Shown piece after piece: positions 8,173 through 16,646 of a DNA stretch of 64,000 nucleotides (positions within the stretch are counted from its first letter, which is position 1; each line of letters begins with the position of its first letter). The stretch is from Clostridium_I sp963725425 (GTDB lineage Bacteria > Bacillota > Clostridia > Clostridiales > Clostridiaceae). The notes under the pieces are model-generated. The model ran no database searches and was not told the origin of the DNA. It was given only the letters and a program-made list of their open reading frames with translations. A program made the position numbers and the translations under genes. The stretch lies in the NCBI GenBank assembly GCA_963725425.1, contig CAVRYJ010000042.1:124001-188000 (forward strand). The letters are read 5' to 3'.

Positions 8173-8530
8173 CTGCACACTGTCGTGTTTCTTGGCTAAA
8201 CCCCTGTAATTTTGAATGACTCATAACATCCAGGGACAATAGAGTTTCATATTCTACTTTACTCATTGTTTTTGATATGCCTTGGCGATATTTATCAAAT
8301 ATATCCTGGTTATCTCTATCAATTATTTTATCCTTAGTAGCTTCATTAATTGGACCTGTATCAATAGTATTTACTCCTAATAATCCTTTTTCATAGTTAA
8401 GCTTTATTAAGATTTCTTTTACTCTACTACCTGGTTCTAAAAAATTTGAAATGTCCACATCTACAAAGCTTAGAGACAATTCATTATTAGTTTTTATTAG
8501 CAACTCTACTGTAACTCTTGATTCACTCAT
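8165..8530 (-). CDS. Hypothetical protein
   Basis: This 121-aa protein resembles no family I recognise. It begins SESRVTVELLIKTNNELSLSFVDVDISNF, which suggests beta strands, and the second half is helical and charged. There is no signal or membrane segment. Its start overlaps the end of the upstream 196-aa gene by 8 bp (ATGAATGAGTGA), so the two are translationally coupled. It is the last gene of a minus-strand run in the island. Confidence 0.7.
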   Translation of the reverse strand: MSESRVTVELLIKTNNELSLSFVDVDISNFLEPGSRVKEILIKLNYEKGLLGVNTIDTGPINEATKDKIIDRDNQDIFDKYRQGISKTMSKVEYETLLSLDVMSHSKLQGFSQETRQCAEK

Positions 8531-9113
8531 TCATCACACCTCCACCTACATTTTGTAGAATCTCTTCACTTGAACACTGAACTTTATTTGTGGAATAAAA
8601 ATCCAGTACCCATCCACAAGGAAAGATACTGGTTACTTTGTCTTCATATTCAATTGAAATATTATAATCACCCTTACTTTTTATAATCCTTCTAATATAA
8701 TCTCTATTTCTTCTTATTATTTCATTAAGGAAAGCAATTTGGATCCTTTTTGTTTTAATCTTAATTCCTGAAAAATAAAAAATACTGTCCATTGGAAATA
8801 CATGCGATCTTCCATTCAAGATGATTTCATTTCCCTTTATATCTATACAGTGTGTTTTAATTGAATGATCTTCTATTACTTCAATACCAATACTTCCATT
8901 ACAATATAATATTGATCTTATAACTTTACAATTACTAAAATACTTCATATATACTTTCTTCTGTTTTAGGGATGAGAATTGACTCTTCTTGTCTTTTTCT
9001 AATCTTGTCACCTTATTTGGCACAAAATTTCCCTTTAAAATTAAATATTCAAATGCATTAATTTGCCCTGGTATAATAGCTGTATTTTCTAATTTCTCAT
9101 TCATTTCACTCAC
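8523..9113 (-). CDS. Hypothetical protein
   Basis: This 196-aa cytosolic protein is of unrecognised family. Its middle part (residues about 55-115) alternates hydrophobic and polar residues (KVIRSILYCNGSIGIEVIED, KTHCIDIKGNEIILNGRSHVF), as in a small beta barrel, followed by a basic helix (IRRNRDYIRRIIKSKG) and a final beta stretch. The basic helix could touch nucleic acid, but there is no motif to rely on. It is coupled by an 8-bp overlap with the 121-aa gene downstream and lies 23 bp from the gene upstream. Confidence 0.7.
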   Translation of the reverse strand: MSEMNEKLENTAIIPGQINAFEYLILKGNFVPNKVTRLEKDKKSQFSSLKQKKVYMKYFSNCKVIRSILYCNGSIGIEVIEDHSIKTHCIDIKGNEIILNGRSHVFPMDSIFYFSGIKIKTKRIQIAFLNEIIRRNRDYIRRIIKSKGDYNISIEYEDKVTSIFPCGWVLDFYSTNKVQCSSEEILQNVGGGVMNE

Positions 9114-9136
9114 CTTATATTGTTCTTATTAATGAA

Positions 9137-9547
9137 CTAACGAGTTAATTTAAATTTAGCATTTAACCAAAATAATGTTATATTACAACAGATCCATCCA
9201 CTCTCTAATTTCTTACCATCAATATCAATACATTCTTCATCTACATACAATTGCAATGCTCCTTCCTTATCTATTCTACATCTATCACTACCATTTAATT
9301 CATTACAATAAAACTCCTCAACTTCATAGAAATAATTCTGTGTTAAAACCTCTTGAAGTGAAAACTTTTTATTTGTTTCAAGATAGTATTTCTTTAAACG
9401 TTCCTCCTCCTCCCTACGTACATTACGATAAGTTATAATCATATAATCCTCAATGTCCTCACATTTATTATCACAATTAGGATTTGAACACTTATACCAT
9501 GGATAAACATGCACACCCCAATGGTCTATACCTTTAAATTGATTCAT
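9137..9547 (-). CDS. Hypothetical Cys-containing protein
   Basis: This 136-aa protein starts MNQFKGIDHWGVHVYPWYKC. Four early Cys/Asn-rich positions (KCSNPNCDNKCEDIED) could bind a metal ion, and two further Cys occur late (GWICCNITLFW). No known domain is recognised. It is upstream of and on the same strand as two unknown genes with short gaps, so probably in one operon. A terminator-like hairpin farther upstream (9954-9997) separates this group from the IS1182 side. Confidence 0.65.
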   Translation of the reverse strand: MNQFKGIDHWGVHVYPWYKCSNPNCDNKCEDIEDYMIITYRNVRREEEERLKKYYLETNKKFSLQEVLTQNYFYEVEEFYCNELNGSDRCRIDKEGALQLYVDEECIDIDGKKLESGWICCNITLFWLNAKFKLTR

Positions 9548-9654
9548 TGTAGCTCCACATTTTTGCCTTTGTAATTCACTATAACATCATTAAACACTAT
9601 TTTCTTCACCTCCACTTGATAAAATATTGAGGATTTGAAATAATATATGGATAA

Positions 9655-9870
9655 TTATTTTAAATCCTTATTTGTAGGGTTCTCATTATAATCTATCTTA
9701 TATCCACTCTTAATTGCTTCACAGATTTTATCTACTAATTCCATATCAACTTTAGCCTGATTAGGAAAAAAATTAGCAATATTTTTTTCTTTATTATTAT
9801 GATAAATCGAACTAATTATAGGAAAATTCCCTACTCCGTATGTATAACTCAAAATTGATAATTCTTTCAA
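9655..9870 (-). CDS. Small hypothetical protein
   Basis: This 71-aa protein begins MKELSILSYTYGVGNFPIIS and ends in charged residues. The frame is clean and the composition protein-like (QAKVDMELVDKICEAIKSGY), with AAAGTGGG a few bases upstream of the ATG as a moderate ribosome site. No family is recognised. It leads the group of unknown minus-strand genes 8165-9870. Confidence 0.5.
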   Translation of the reverse strand: MKELSILSYTYGVGNFPIISSIYHNNKEKNIANFFPNQAKVDMELVDKICEAIKSGYKIDYNENPTNKDLK

Positions 9871-9953
9871 TTCATATCAACCCACTTTCTTATGATGTAG
9901 CTTATACATTGTCTACTCTTACCTCTTTCCATTATTTGCTTTAAATTCTACGC

Positions 9954-9997
9954 AAAAACACCATAGAATTCAATTTTCTCAATAATACGGTGTTTTT
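9954..9997. terminator. Terminator-like hairpin
   Basis: The arms AAAAACACC (9954-9962) and GGTGTTTTT (9989-9997) flank an A/T-rich loop with a T run following on the plus strand. It could end minus-strand transcription coming from the IS1182 side. Confidence 0.55.
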
Positions 9998-10056
9998 AAT
10001 TATTCGATTTTTCAGTAGCGATACTAAATAAGATTATTGTGAAAAAATGTTTTTTG

Positions 10057-10248
10057 TTAATGTAATTCAAAATAATTAATGTCTTGAGGGCTAAATACCC
10101 CTTCTTCATAACAATACCGTTGAAGTTGTAATGAATACCTATAAAAATTATAATAGGCTGTTTTATTATTTATAGTAGGAGGTAATTTTATAAAAAATAG
10201 GGTATTTAAATCCATTAGAATGGTTCTCAAAACTAATTTCAAAAACAA
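10057..10248 (-). CDS. Small hypothetical protein, possibly a remnant
   Basis: This 63-codon frame reads TLFFIKLPPTINNKTAYYNF in its middle and ends GVFSPQDINYFELH, which looks like genuine protein composition. There is no convincing ribosome site, the annotated first residues are A/T-driven, and the flanks hold nothing else. It may be the C-terminal scrap of a larger lost gene. Confidence 0.3.
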   Translation of the reverse strand: MFLKLVLRTILMDLNTLFFIKLPPTINNKTAYYNFYRYSLQLQRYCYEEGVFSPQDINYFELH

Positions 10249-10391
10249 ATTATCATTAATTACCGTTTATGATAATTTGAAATACACGGTAACAACCCTG
10301 ATACTACCCCTAGTTGTAATGCATTAAACTTGAATTGGTAAATTATAGTTTGTGTAACGGGAATTTTTGTCACATTACTACATAACCCCGG

Positions 10392-10562
10392 CTATTGTAC
10401 ATTTTCTTTTTCAGTAAGCTTTTTTATTATAAATGCACGATTTTCATTTATAAATTTTTCTTGTATCTCATATAACCATTCTGAATACTTAATACTTTTA
10501 GATTCTAATATAGCCTTAATTAACTCAGTTTGATTTCTTCCTTCCTGTTTACTTATAGACAA
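10392..10562 (-). CDS. Small 56-aa protein, TTG start
   Basis: The minus strand carries AAAGGAGG seven or eight bases before TTG at 10562, then 56 codons to TAG. The product is helical and charged (KQEGRNQTELIKAILESKSI, later SEWLYEIQEKF and NRAFIIKKLTEKENVQ), with no Cys or signal. The strong ribosome site and good composition argue that it is real; it is easy to miss because of length and the TTG start. The left end of the IS1182 element lies 35 bp upstream and may have separated it from its promoter. Confidence 0.65.
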   Translation of the reverse strand: MSISKQEGRNQTELIKAILESKSIKYSEWLYEIQEKFINENRAFIIKKLTEKENVQ

Positions 10563-10597
10563 AATTAATAGCCTCCTTTCAAATAGACTTAAATATA

Positions 10598-12500
10598 AAA
10601 AAGAGGCTGTCTCAAAATAAAAATTAAATTCTATTTTGAGGCAACTTTTTTACTCAAAAAACAAAAAGTGGGTTCCAAAGAATCCACTTTTTTGTATAAT
10701 TTAGATATGTTAAATAACGAAATCATACAAAAGAATTATACCAATAATTGCAAGGTTTATCAATTAGTTTTCCCAGTGGAAACAGAAATTTTGATACCTG
10801 AAGATGACTCAGTGAGACTACTAAGCCAGATAATGGAGGAATTAGATTATACAAAACTAATTATGGCGTACTCTTCTCAAGGAAGAAATCCGGTAGTTGA
10901 ACCGAAGATTCTATTTAAAATATTAATTTATGCCTATATGAATGACATTTATTCAAGCAGGAAAATAGAGCGGGCTTGCAGACGAGATATAAATTTCATG
11001 CGGCTCTTACAAGGCCGAAAGGCCCCTGATCACAATACAATAGCTAGATTTAGAACCGGACGACTTGTGGATGTTGTAGATAATTTATTTAATCAACTAA
11101 TTAGAAAACTAAATGATTATGGAGAAATTCAATTTAAAAATATATTTATTGATGGAACGAAAATTGAAGCCAATGCTAATAAATATACTTTTGTATGGAA
11201 AAAATCCACAGATAAATTTCAAGCTAAGTTGCAAGAAAAAATTATAAAAATTATAGAAGAAATAAATACTGATTTTAATACCCAATACATAATTCCACAG
11301 CCGAAGGCTGAAGTAGAATACCTTAAAGAAATTTTAGGATTTTTAATGGAAGTAAAAAAGCAACAAAACATAGAATTTGTAAATGGAAAAGGTAAAAGAA
11401 AAACTAAAATTCAGAGGGTCATGGAAAGCCTTAGCGAAGTTATAATAAAGCAGAAAAAATATGATGGCTATAATAAAATTTTTGATGGTAGAAATAGCTT
11501 TTCAAAAACTGATAAAGATGCAACTTTCATGCATATGAAGGAAGATCACATGAGAAATTCACAATTAAAACCAGGCTATAATATGCAAATTGGTGTTGAA
11601 GGTGAATATATTGTTGGTTTAGATGTCTCTAGTGAAAGATCAGATCAACTAACTTTTATTCCGTTTTTAGAAAAACTTAGTGAAAATTTCAAAGAAAAAT
11701 TTGATAATGTAATAGCAGATGCTGGATATGAAAGTGAAGAGAACTATATGTACTTAGAAAAACGCCAGCAAACTCCGTTTATTAAACCCCAAACCTATGA
11801 ACGTATGAAAAAAAGAAGCTTTAAAAACATAATAGGTAAACGAGAAAACATGGCTTATGATGAAGAAAAAGATGAGTATACTTGCCACAATAATAAAAAG
11901 TTAAAACCTATCGGTCAACGAATTAGAAAATCAAAATCAGGGTACGAATCTGAAGTAACAGCTTATGAGTGTGAAGATTGTAGTGATTGCGGATACAAAG
12001 GAAAATGCACAAAAGCTAAAGGCAATAGAAGGTTAGAGACGTCTAAGAAATTTCTAAAAAGAAGATTAAAATCTTTAGAAAATATAACAAGTTCAACTGG
12101 TAAAATGCTAAGAGTAAATAGATCAATTCAAGTTGAAGGTGCTTTTGGAGTTTTAAAAGAAGATCATAAGTTTAGGAAGTTTCTGACCAGAGGGAAAAAG
12201 AATGTAAAAACTGAATTCACACTTTTATGCTTTGGATATAATATAAATAAATTTCATAATAAAATTCAACAGAATAGATGTGGTATTTTATTGCATGAAA
12301 TAAAAGCGTCGTAAAATCATAAAAATATAATACTAAAAATTGGAGATATTATAATCTTCTTTTTGTTATGCACATAAATAAAAGAATCACTAGAAGTTAT
12401 CCACAAATAGGCTGATTTTCAAGTAATTTTTTCGAATTAATATAGAAAAAAGGCTGTCTTATAAAATGATTTTTTAATCATTTTGAGACAGCCCCTTTTT
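10598..12500 (+). mobile_element. IS1182-family insertion sequence, complete
   Basis: The ends are inverted repeats: AAAAAGAGGCTGTCTCAAAA near 10598 and its near complement at 12481-12500 (TTTTGAGACAGCC then CCTTTTT). Each end also forms a hairpin inside itself (TCAAAATA with TATTTTGA at the left; GGCTGTCTTATAAAATGA with the terminal repeat at the right). One intact transposase fills the roughly 1.9-kb element. I could not identify a clear target duplication. Confidence 0.88.
10707..12314 (+). CDS. IS1182-family DDE transposase
   Basis: This protein of about 535 aa begins MLNNEIIQKNY. The N-terminal DUF772-like part (VEPKILFKILIYAYMNDIYSS, DHNTIARFRTGRL) is followed by the DDE core: FIDGTKIEANANKYTF, DNVIADAGYESEENY and a late acidic block around IQVEGAFGVLKEDHKFRKF. 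A Cys-rich knuckle (CEDCSDCGYKGKC) precedes the last helices, as in IS1182 members. The ATG at 10707 is preferred over an upstream frame start at 10668, because that upstream part lies in a small hairpin (AAAAGTGG..CCACTTTT). The gene is uninterrupted, so the element may be active. Confidence 0.93.
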   Translation: MLNNEIIQKNYTNNCKVYQLVFPVETEILIPEDDSVRLLSQIMEELDYTKLIMAYSSQGRNPVVEPKILFKILIYAYMNDIYSSRKIERACRRDINFMRLLQGRKAPDHNTIARFRTGRLVDVVDNLFNQLIRKLNDYGEIQFKNIFIDGTKIEANANKYTFVWKKSTDKFQAKLQEKIIKIIEEINTDFNTQYIIPQPKAEVEYLKEILGFLMEVKKQQNIEFVNGKGKRKTKIQRVMESLSEVIIKQKKYDGYNKIFDGRNSFSKTDKDATFMHMKEDHMRNSQLKPGYNMQIGVEGEYIVGLDVSSERSDQLTFIPFLEKLSENFKEKFDNVIADAGYESEENYMYLEKRQQTPFIKPQTYERMKKRSFKNIIGKRENMAYDEEKDEYTCHNNKKLKPIGQRIRKSKSGYESEVTAYECEDCSDCGYKGKCTKAKGNRRLETSKKFLKRRLKSLENITSSTGKMLRVNRSIQVEGAFGVLKEDHKFRKFLTRGKKNVKTEFTLLCFGYNINKFHNKIQQNRCGILLHEIKAS

Positions 12501-12584
12501 CATATTTAAATTTACTTATTTTATTAAAAAAGCACCATAATGCAGCTCATTTTTATTCGTATATCCACTTTATCCGAAATAGAA

Positions 12585-13799
12585 TTAATCTAATATTCCT
12601 TTTTCTTTCTTAAATTTAAAAATTTCCTCAATTGCTTTTTTATATCCACCACTTTGTTTAAAAGAAGTACTTATTTTTTTAATATTTTCAATATATTTTG
12701 GATTAGATAATACCTCTTTAACTGAATCTTTTAGCAATTCTGGAGTAATGTTGTCTTTATCGAGAGAAATGGTTGCTCCAAGCTCTGAAGCCCTTCCTGC
12801 CATATACGGCTGATCTGCTCCTATAGGTATTGACACAAAAGGTATATTATTATACAACAAATCATTAATACTATTCATTCCAGCATGAGTTATAGCAACA
12901 TCAGTATACTTTAGAATTTCCGACTGAGGAACATAATTTCTAACAATGAAGTTTTGTGGTATATCAAATGTAGATAAATCTATATTGTATGCTGACATAA
13001 CTACAATCACATCGGTATTACCAAAGCTTTTAAAGAATATATCATAAAGCTTACTGTTAGTATTCCCAAAAACCGTACCTAATGAAATATAAATTACTTT
13101 TTTACCTTTTAATTTTTCAAATGGGAAATCCAAATTTTCTTTCCGTTCATATATTGCTGGCCCTATGAATTTAAAACTATCATCATAATAATCAATACGT
13201 GAAACGAAATATTTAGAAGTATAAGCAATGTTGATATCCCCTCTATTAAAATACATATCAATTATTTGGGGCATTTTAATATTGTAAGTTTTCTCTAAGT
13301 TGTGCTCCACTCTTTTATAAGTTTCGTTAATTGGATGATTTTTTATTTTATCTTCATTTATGGATAATGAGTTCATTAACATAAATTCTTTTACTGTAGC
13401 AATTATTGCAAAGGAAGAAACAGTAGGAAGCTCTAACACTTGAGCAATAATGTTTGAATAAGGAAACATAGAGCTATGGATTATATAATCAAACTTTATA
13501 TCCTTAATTTTTTCTAAAATCTCATGGATAAATTCTTCACTTTCATCAAGAGCTTTATTCATAAAATTCAAATAACCATTAATAGGATCAATTTTATGAT
13601 CATTAGGATTCACTCTAAAACAGCTAGGATCATCACCATAGCTCATGAATATAGCTCCAGTTTTTTCTATCTTATCTTTAAATTCATCTGTACAAAAATA
13701 AACTACATTTTCACCTTCTTTAATCAGTTCATCTACAATTCCCAATGTTGGGTTAACATGGCCATGAGCTGGAATATTTAAGAAAAGTACTTTTGACAT
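12585..13799 (-). CDS. MGT-type UDP-glycosyltransferase (macrolide glycosyltransferase family)
   Basis: This 404-aa GT1 enzyme has two Rossmann halves. The N-terminal acceptor half begins KVLFLNIPAHGHVNPTLGIV, with the characteristic HGHVNP; the C-terminal donor half has HAGMNSINDLLYNNIPFVSIP and then DQPYMAGRA, which is the GT1 nucleotide-sugar signature. Members transfer sugar from a UDP-sugar to hydrophobic acceptors, including macrolides and flavonoids; the acceptor here is unknown. A monocistronic minus-strand gene on the island, it may confer drug or toxin modification. It ends close to the IS1182 right end. Confidence 0.88.
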   Translation of the reverse strand: MSKVLFLNIPAHGHVNPTLGIVDELIKEGENVVYFCTDEFKDKIEKTGAIFMSYGDDPSCFRVNPNDHKIDPINGYLNFMNKALDESEEFIHEILEKIKDIKFDYIIHSSMFPYSNIIAQVLELPTVSSFAIIATVKEFMLMNSLSINEDKIKNHPINETYKRVEHNLEKTYNIKMPQIIDMYFNRGDINIAYTSKYFVSRIDYYDDSFKFIGPAIYERKENLDFPFEKLKGKKVIYISLGTVFGNTNSKLYDIFFKSFGNTDVIVVMSAYNIDLSTFDIPQNFIVRNYVPQSEILKYTDVAITHAGMNSINDLLYNNIPFVSIPIGADQPYMAGRASELGATISLDKDNITPELLKDSVKEVLSNPKYIENIKKISTSFKQSGGYKKAIEEIFKFKKEKGILD

Positions 13800-13931
13800 A
13801 TTATCACGTCCTTATCTGTTTTTATATTTTTAATATACCATCTTGCAACTGTTATGACGTCAAATAAGAATGATGTGACAGAACTGAATCTGAAATTATA
13901 TTACCTCTACTCTACAAATTGGAATTATTTT

Positions 13932-14435
13932 TTACTTAATGACATCTTTATAGATTATATCCACTATTTCATTTAAACTTAATTCTTTATACAGTAATAC
14001 TTCAGGAATAATATCTAATAAATCTTTTTCATTCCACCATTCTCTCATTTCTTTTTCTCCAAATTCATGCGCATTTGGTTTTTGTTGATGACGATTTAAA
14101 GTTTCTTCAAAAGGTATATCTAAGTAATATGCAAAAATTTGCTCTTTGAACTCATCCAGTAAATTTTCAAATAAGTTTTTATACCACTTTGAATTTAATA
14201 TACCTTCTAAAATTACAATATTGCAATTGCTTTTTCCGTATAGTGCAAGTTCCGATAATAACCGGCTGGCTTCTGGATTAGGTCCATCTTTCACAAATAG
14301 CATTTCTCTTCTAACAACATCTTGTGAAATTAGCATTGTACCATGTCCAAATTTTCTTTGTAAAGCCTTGCCTGTGGTAGTCTTACCACTTCCAGAATTA
14401 CCTCTTAATATTATTAGCTGTGCCAATCCATTCAT
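13932..14435 (-). CDS. P-loop kinase, zeta-toxin/nucleoside-kinase-like
   Basis: This 167-aa protein starts MNGLAQLIILRGNSGSGKTT, with a Walker A GNSGSGKT at about residues 12-19. A DVVRREML segment and an EGILNSKWYKNLFENLL region follow, then IFAYYLDIPFEETLNRH. This is the fold of small phosphotransferases annotated as kinase or AAA family ATPase and related to zeta toxin and uridine kinases. The substrate is unknown. No antitoxin-like small gene is adjacent, so a toxin role is not supported. Ribosome site GGGGGAGAT precedes the ATG at 14435. Confidence 0.75.
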   Translation of the reverse strand: MNGLAQLIILRGNSGSGKTTTGKALQRKFGHGTMLISQDVVRREMLFVKDGPNPEASRLLSELALYGKSNCNIVILEGILNSKWYKNLFENLLDEFKEQIFAYYLDIPFEETLNRHQQKPNAHEFGEKEMREWWNEKDLLDIIPEVLLYKELSLNEIVDIIYKDVIK

Positions 14436-14575
14436 CTAATATCTCCCCCTTCTGAATTGACTAAATTTACTATTTATTGAGTTGTTTTATCCATTCTATA
14501 TGCAGCACATTTTTTTACCGTCGTGACTCAACTCTTAAGAATATTATACCATTACGTTTGATGTCACTCCTACTT

Positions 14576-15148
14576 TTAATCGCCTTCGTACCCTTTTATT
14601 AATTTATAAAAAGTGGTTTTCTTTAAATCCAATATTTTCATTACATCAATGGCTTTTATTTGTCCATGTTTCATGATTTTGTAATACTCGTCCCACTGTT
14701 TAGGATATTCTATTGCCTTTCTACCTTTATACTTTCCTTCCTGCTTTGCAATAGCTATGCCTTCCATTTGTCTATCCTTTATGTAGTCACGTTCAAGCTG
14801 TGCTACTGCTCCAAATATTGTTAACATAAACATTCCTGTTGGTGTAGTTGTATCAATTGCTTCTTTAAGAGATACAAATATAACACCTTTACTATTTAAC
14901 TGCTCTACTAGGTTTATTAGATCCTTTGTGTTTCGTGCAAACCTACTTATACTTTCTACAATTAATTTATCACCATTTTTTAATGCAGCCATCATATTAA
15001 TTAACACTGGTCTATCAATTGTATTCTTTCCCCTTGCCTTCTCAATAAATACATTTTCAACTGGTATATTGTATTGTTTGGATTTAACTTCCTGCCTTAT
15101 AGTGTTTTGGTCTTTACTGGAGACCCTTATATAAAAATACGTGTTCAT
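14576..15148 (-). CDS. Serine recombinase (resolvase/invertase family)
   Basis: This 190-aa small serine recombinase has the catalytic Ser at residue 10 (YFYIRVSS), the arginine-rich block IDRPVLINMMAALKNGDKL, ESISRFARNTKDL and the VAQLERDYIKDRQMEGIAIA helix. A C-terminal helix-turn-helix follows (about 145-185, AIDVMKILDLKKTTFYKLI). It would resolve or invert DNA at a res-like site. A plausible site lies upstream near 15199-15236, where GTTCAT and ATGAAC are inverted. The gene is intact. Confidence 0.9.
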   Translation of the reverse strand: MNTYFYIRVSSKDQNTIRQEVKSKQYNIPVENVFIEKARGKNTIDRPVLINMMAALKNGDKLIVESISRFARNTKDLINLVEQLNSKGVIFVSLKEAIDTTTPTGMFMLTIFGAVAQLERDYIKDRQMEGIAIAKQEGKYKGRKAIEYPKQWDEYYKIMKHGQIKAIDVMKILDLKKTTFYKLIKGYEGD

Positions 15149-15435
15149 GTGATACCATTCCTTCCCATTGCCTTATAGGTATACTAATATTACCATTTAG
15201 TTCATTTAAGGTCAATTAAATTTATGAACCAATTTTATATATATTTAGTACGATATAATGCGACTTTAGGATGTGTTCGTTTTAAGTTGTCTGTACTATA
15301 CTCTAAATGAACTATAAAATCTATCATTTGTTATGCATTAGTATTTTACAAAATTGTAATGAACTCTAAATTTATTACCAAAAGGACATATAATAATAAT
15401 ATAAACAAAAATTTTACAAAAAGGAGGACAAACAA

Positions 15436-15534
15436 ACGCACATAATATTAAAAAGTTTAAACCTAGAAATATACAAATCAGTTGTTATTTCACTAATAGG
15501 TTCCATAGTATTTATGATAAACCATATAGAATGA
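15436..15534 (+). CDS. Candidate 32-aa membrane peptide with ACG in place of ATG
   Basis: AAGGAGG at 15421-15427 is followed after eight bases by ACG, then 31 sense codons (HIILKSLNLEIYKSVVISLI, GSIVFMINHIE) and TGA. The product would be one amphipathic lead plus a single membrane helix. The perfect ribosome site and spacing suggest the start was ATG and has mutated, or that ACG is used weakly. Similar size and shape are seen in small membrane toxins and signal peptides, but no family is recognised. Confidence 0.3.
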   Translation, partial: THIILKSLNLEIYKSVVISLIGSIVFMINHIE

Positions 15535-15601
15535 AAAAAATATTTTCCTATAATTTTACTATTTATCCATGAAAGGTAACATATTCTAAATTAATTACAT
15601 A

Positions 15602-15698
15602 GGGCTGCTGCACTAAGAGTAAATACTAGAATATATTGTGTTGATTTTTCATTTATAAAACAGTATATTGTATATAAATTGCTTAATGCAACAGCCCC
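15602..15698. repeat. MITE-like element, 97 bp with terminal inverted repeats
   Basis: The left end GGGCTGCTGCACTAAG (15602-15617) and the right end CTTAATGCAACAGCCC (15682-15697) are inverted copies differing at two positions. The interior is A/T-rich and non-coding. The ends look like those of a DDE insertion sequence, so this is probably a non-autonomous derivative mobilised by an IS elsewhere in the genome. Confidence 0.7.
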
Positions 15699-15776
15699 AT
15701 CCAGTTAATTAAAGCTATTTATCATTATATTTTTCCTCATTTTTATATGTATCATTTAACTATAGTTTTTGGTAAC

Positions 15777-15808
15777 AATTAAATCCCCAAACGTTTGGAG
15801 ATTTAATT
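15777..15808. terminator. Strong hairpin, possible terminator
   Basis: AATTAAATC (15777-15785) pairs with GATTTAATT (15800-15808), and the inner CC..AAACGTTT..GG extends the stem. It is close to a perfect palindrome without a long T run, so it could be a terminator or a protein-binding site. Confidence 0.45.
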
Positions 15809-16050
15809 GTACCTTTTTAATATTTTAAGGTAATTACTGTATGAACCTTTTTTGAAATACGTCATAACTCCATAAAAAATACCGTCTATTCTTTCTCCTG
15901 AATAATGGGGCACTTAATTGATTTACTCATTATTTTTGGATTCCTTCAGGCCTTAATATAGTTCCGATACCTGGAAAAGCTTTTTATATAACTTAATTTT
16001 ATATATTCAACCATGGTTATGTCTATAAGAAAAAGATATTAAATTGTTAT

Positions 16051-16302
16051 TTACATTCTATTCCAAGTTTTTACATCCATTATTGCCCATGCGATGAGTA
16101 ATATAATCCATATATAGATAATTGTTGTTGTGTGTAACTTTTCGTAAAGTGCTAATAAAAATGTAACCAAAGCAACTAGTGAAGCCAAAATATTAGTAGT
16201 TCCGCTTTGATATTTTTTTTTCTTAAAGTCTGTGATACCTGATATTAAAAAAAATATTATTTGGGGAGCTAGCAATATTTCAATAAATAACTTCATTTTC
16301 AC
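16051..16302 (-). CDS. Small two- or three-helix membrane protein
   Basis: This 83-aa protein has hydrophobic segments IEILLAPQIIFFLISGI (about 6-22), NILASLVALVTFLLALY (about 37-53) and TIIYIWIILLIAWAIMDV (about 60-77). The short loop DFKKKKYQSGTT is basic and probably cytoplasmic. The ribosome site AGAGAGGTGAG precedes the ATG at 16302 well. No family is recognised. It is 62 bp downstream of a broken secreted-peptide gene and may have shared its transcript. Confidence 0.65.
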   Translation of the reverse strand: MKMKLFIEILLAPQIIFFLISGITDFKKKKYQSGTTNILASLVALVTFLLALYEKLHTTTIIYIWIILLIAWAIMDVKTWNRM

Positions 16303-16364
16303 TCACCTCTCTATATTTTAAAACCCTTTTGATATTTTGCACATTCCTAGATTATCATTATTAT

Positions 16365-16646
16365 TTAAGTATATGATTTACAAATCCTTACACCACTTAT
16401 TCTATCAGTAGAAGCACTTTTTTCATAACTGCCTGGTACAATTACGTTAGAATTCTTTTCATTGTTAGTGTTAATAGATTTACTTAAAACGCTATCCTTA
16501 AAAGCTACTAGATTAATTGATATTGCATGGTCTTTTGATGTCGTACTTTGTGACGCACTTGATGTATTGTTTGTTGCTACATAACCAGTTGTAGATAATA
16601 GCATTACTGCTGTTATTGACATACATAGAATTTTCTTTATTAATTT
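16365..16646 (-). pseudogene. Small secreted protein, 5' end removed by IS insertion
   Basis: The frame reads KLIKKILCMSITAVMLLSTT at its start, a signal peptide whose initiator is missing because the IS4-type element begins at 16647. The mature part is Ser/Thr/Asn-rich (NNTSSASQSTTSKDH) and ends SGVRICKSYT. An internal ATG at 16622 would still give an 85-residue product with a shortened signal sequence. Function is unknown. Confidence 0.6.

Larger units (their letters stand above)
15149..16050. other. 902-bp spacer: possible res site, small ORF, MITE-like repeat, hairpin
   Basis: No full-length gene is present. I see an inverted GTTCAT..ATGAAC motif upstream of the recombinase (15199-15236), a 32-codon frame with a strong ribosome site but an ACG start (15436-15534), a MITE-like inverted-repeat unit (15602-15698) and a strong hairpin (15777-15808). 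On the minus strand between about 15825 and 15930 a 35-codon open stretch reads GERIDGIFYGVMTYFKK, vaguely like a transporter loop; it is probably a gene remnant. Confidence 0.6.

Noticed and set aside
13932..14435. Zeta-toxin of a toxin-antitoxin pair
   Set aside because: The P-loop fold allows it, but no epsilon-like antitoxin gene is adjacent and the substrate-binding residues cannot be judged.
15825..15930. Minus-strand stretch resembling a transporter loop (GERIDGIFYGVMTYFKK)
   Set aside because: Only 35 codons, no ribosome site, and the resemblance is too short to name a gene.
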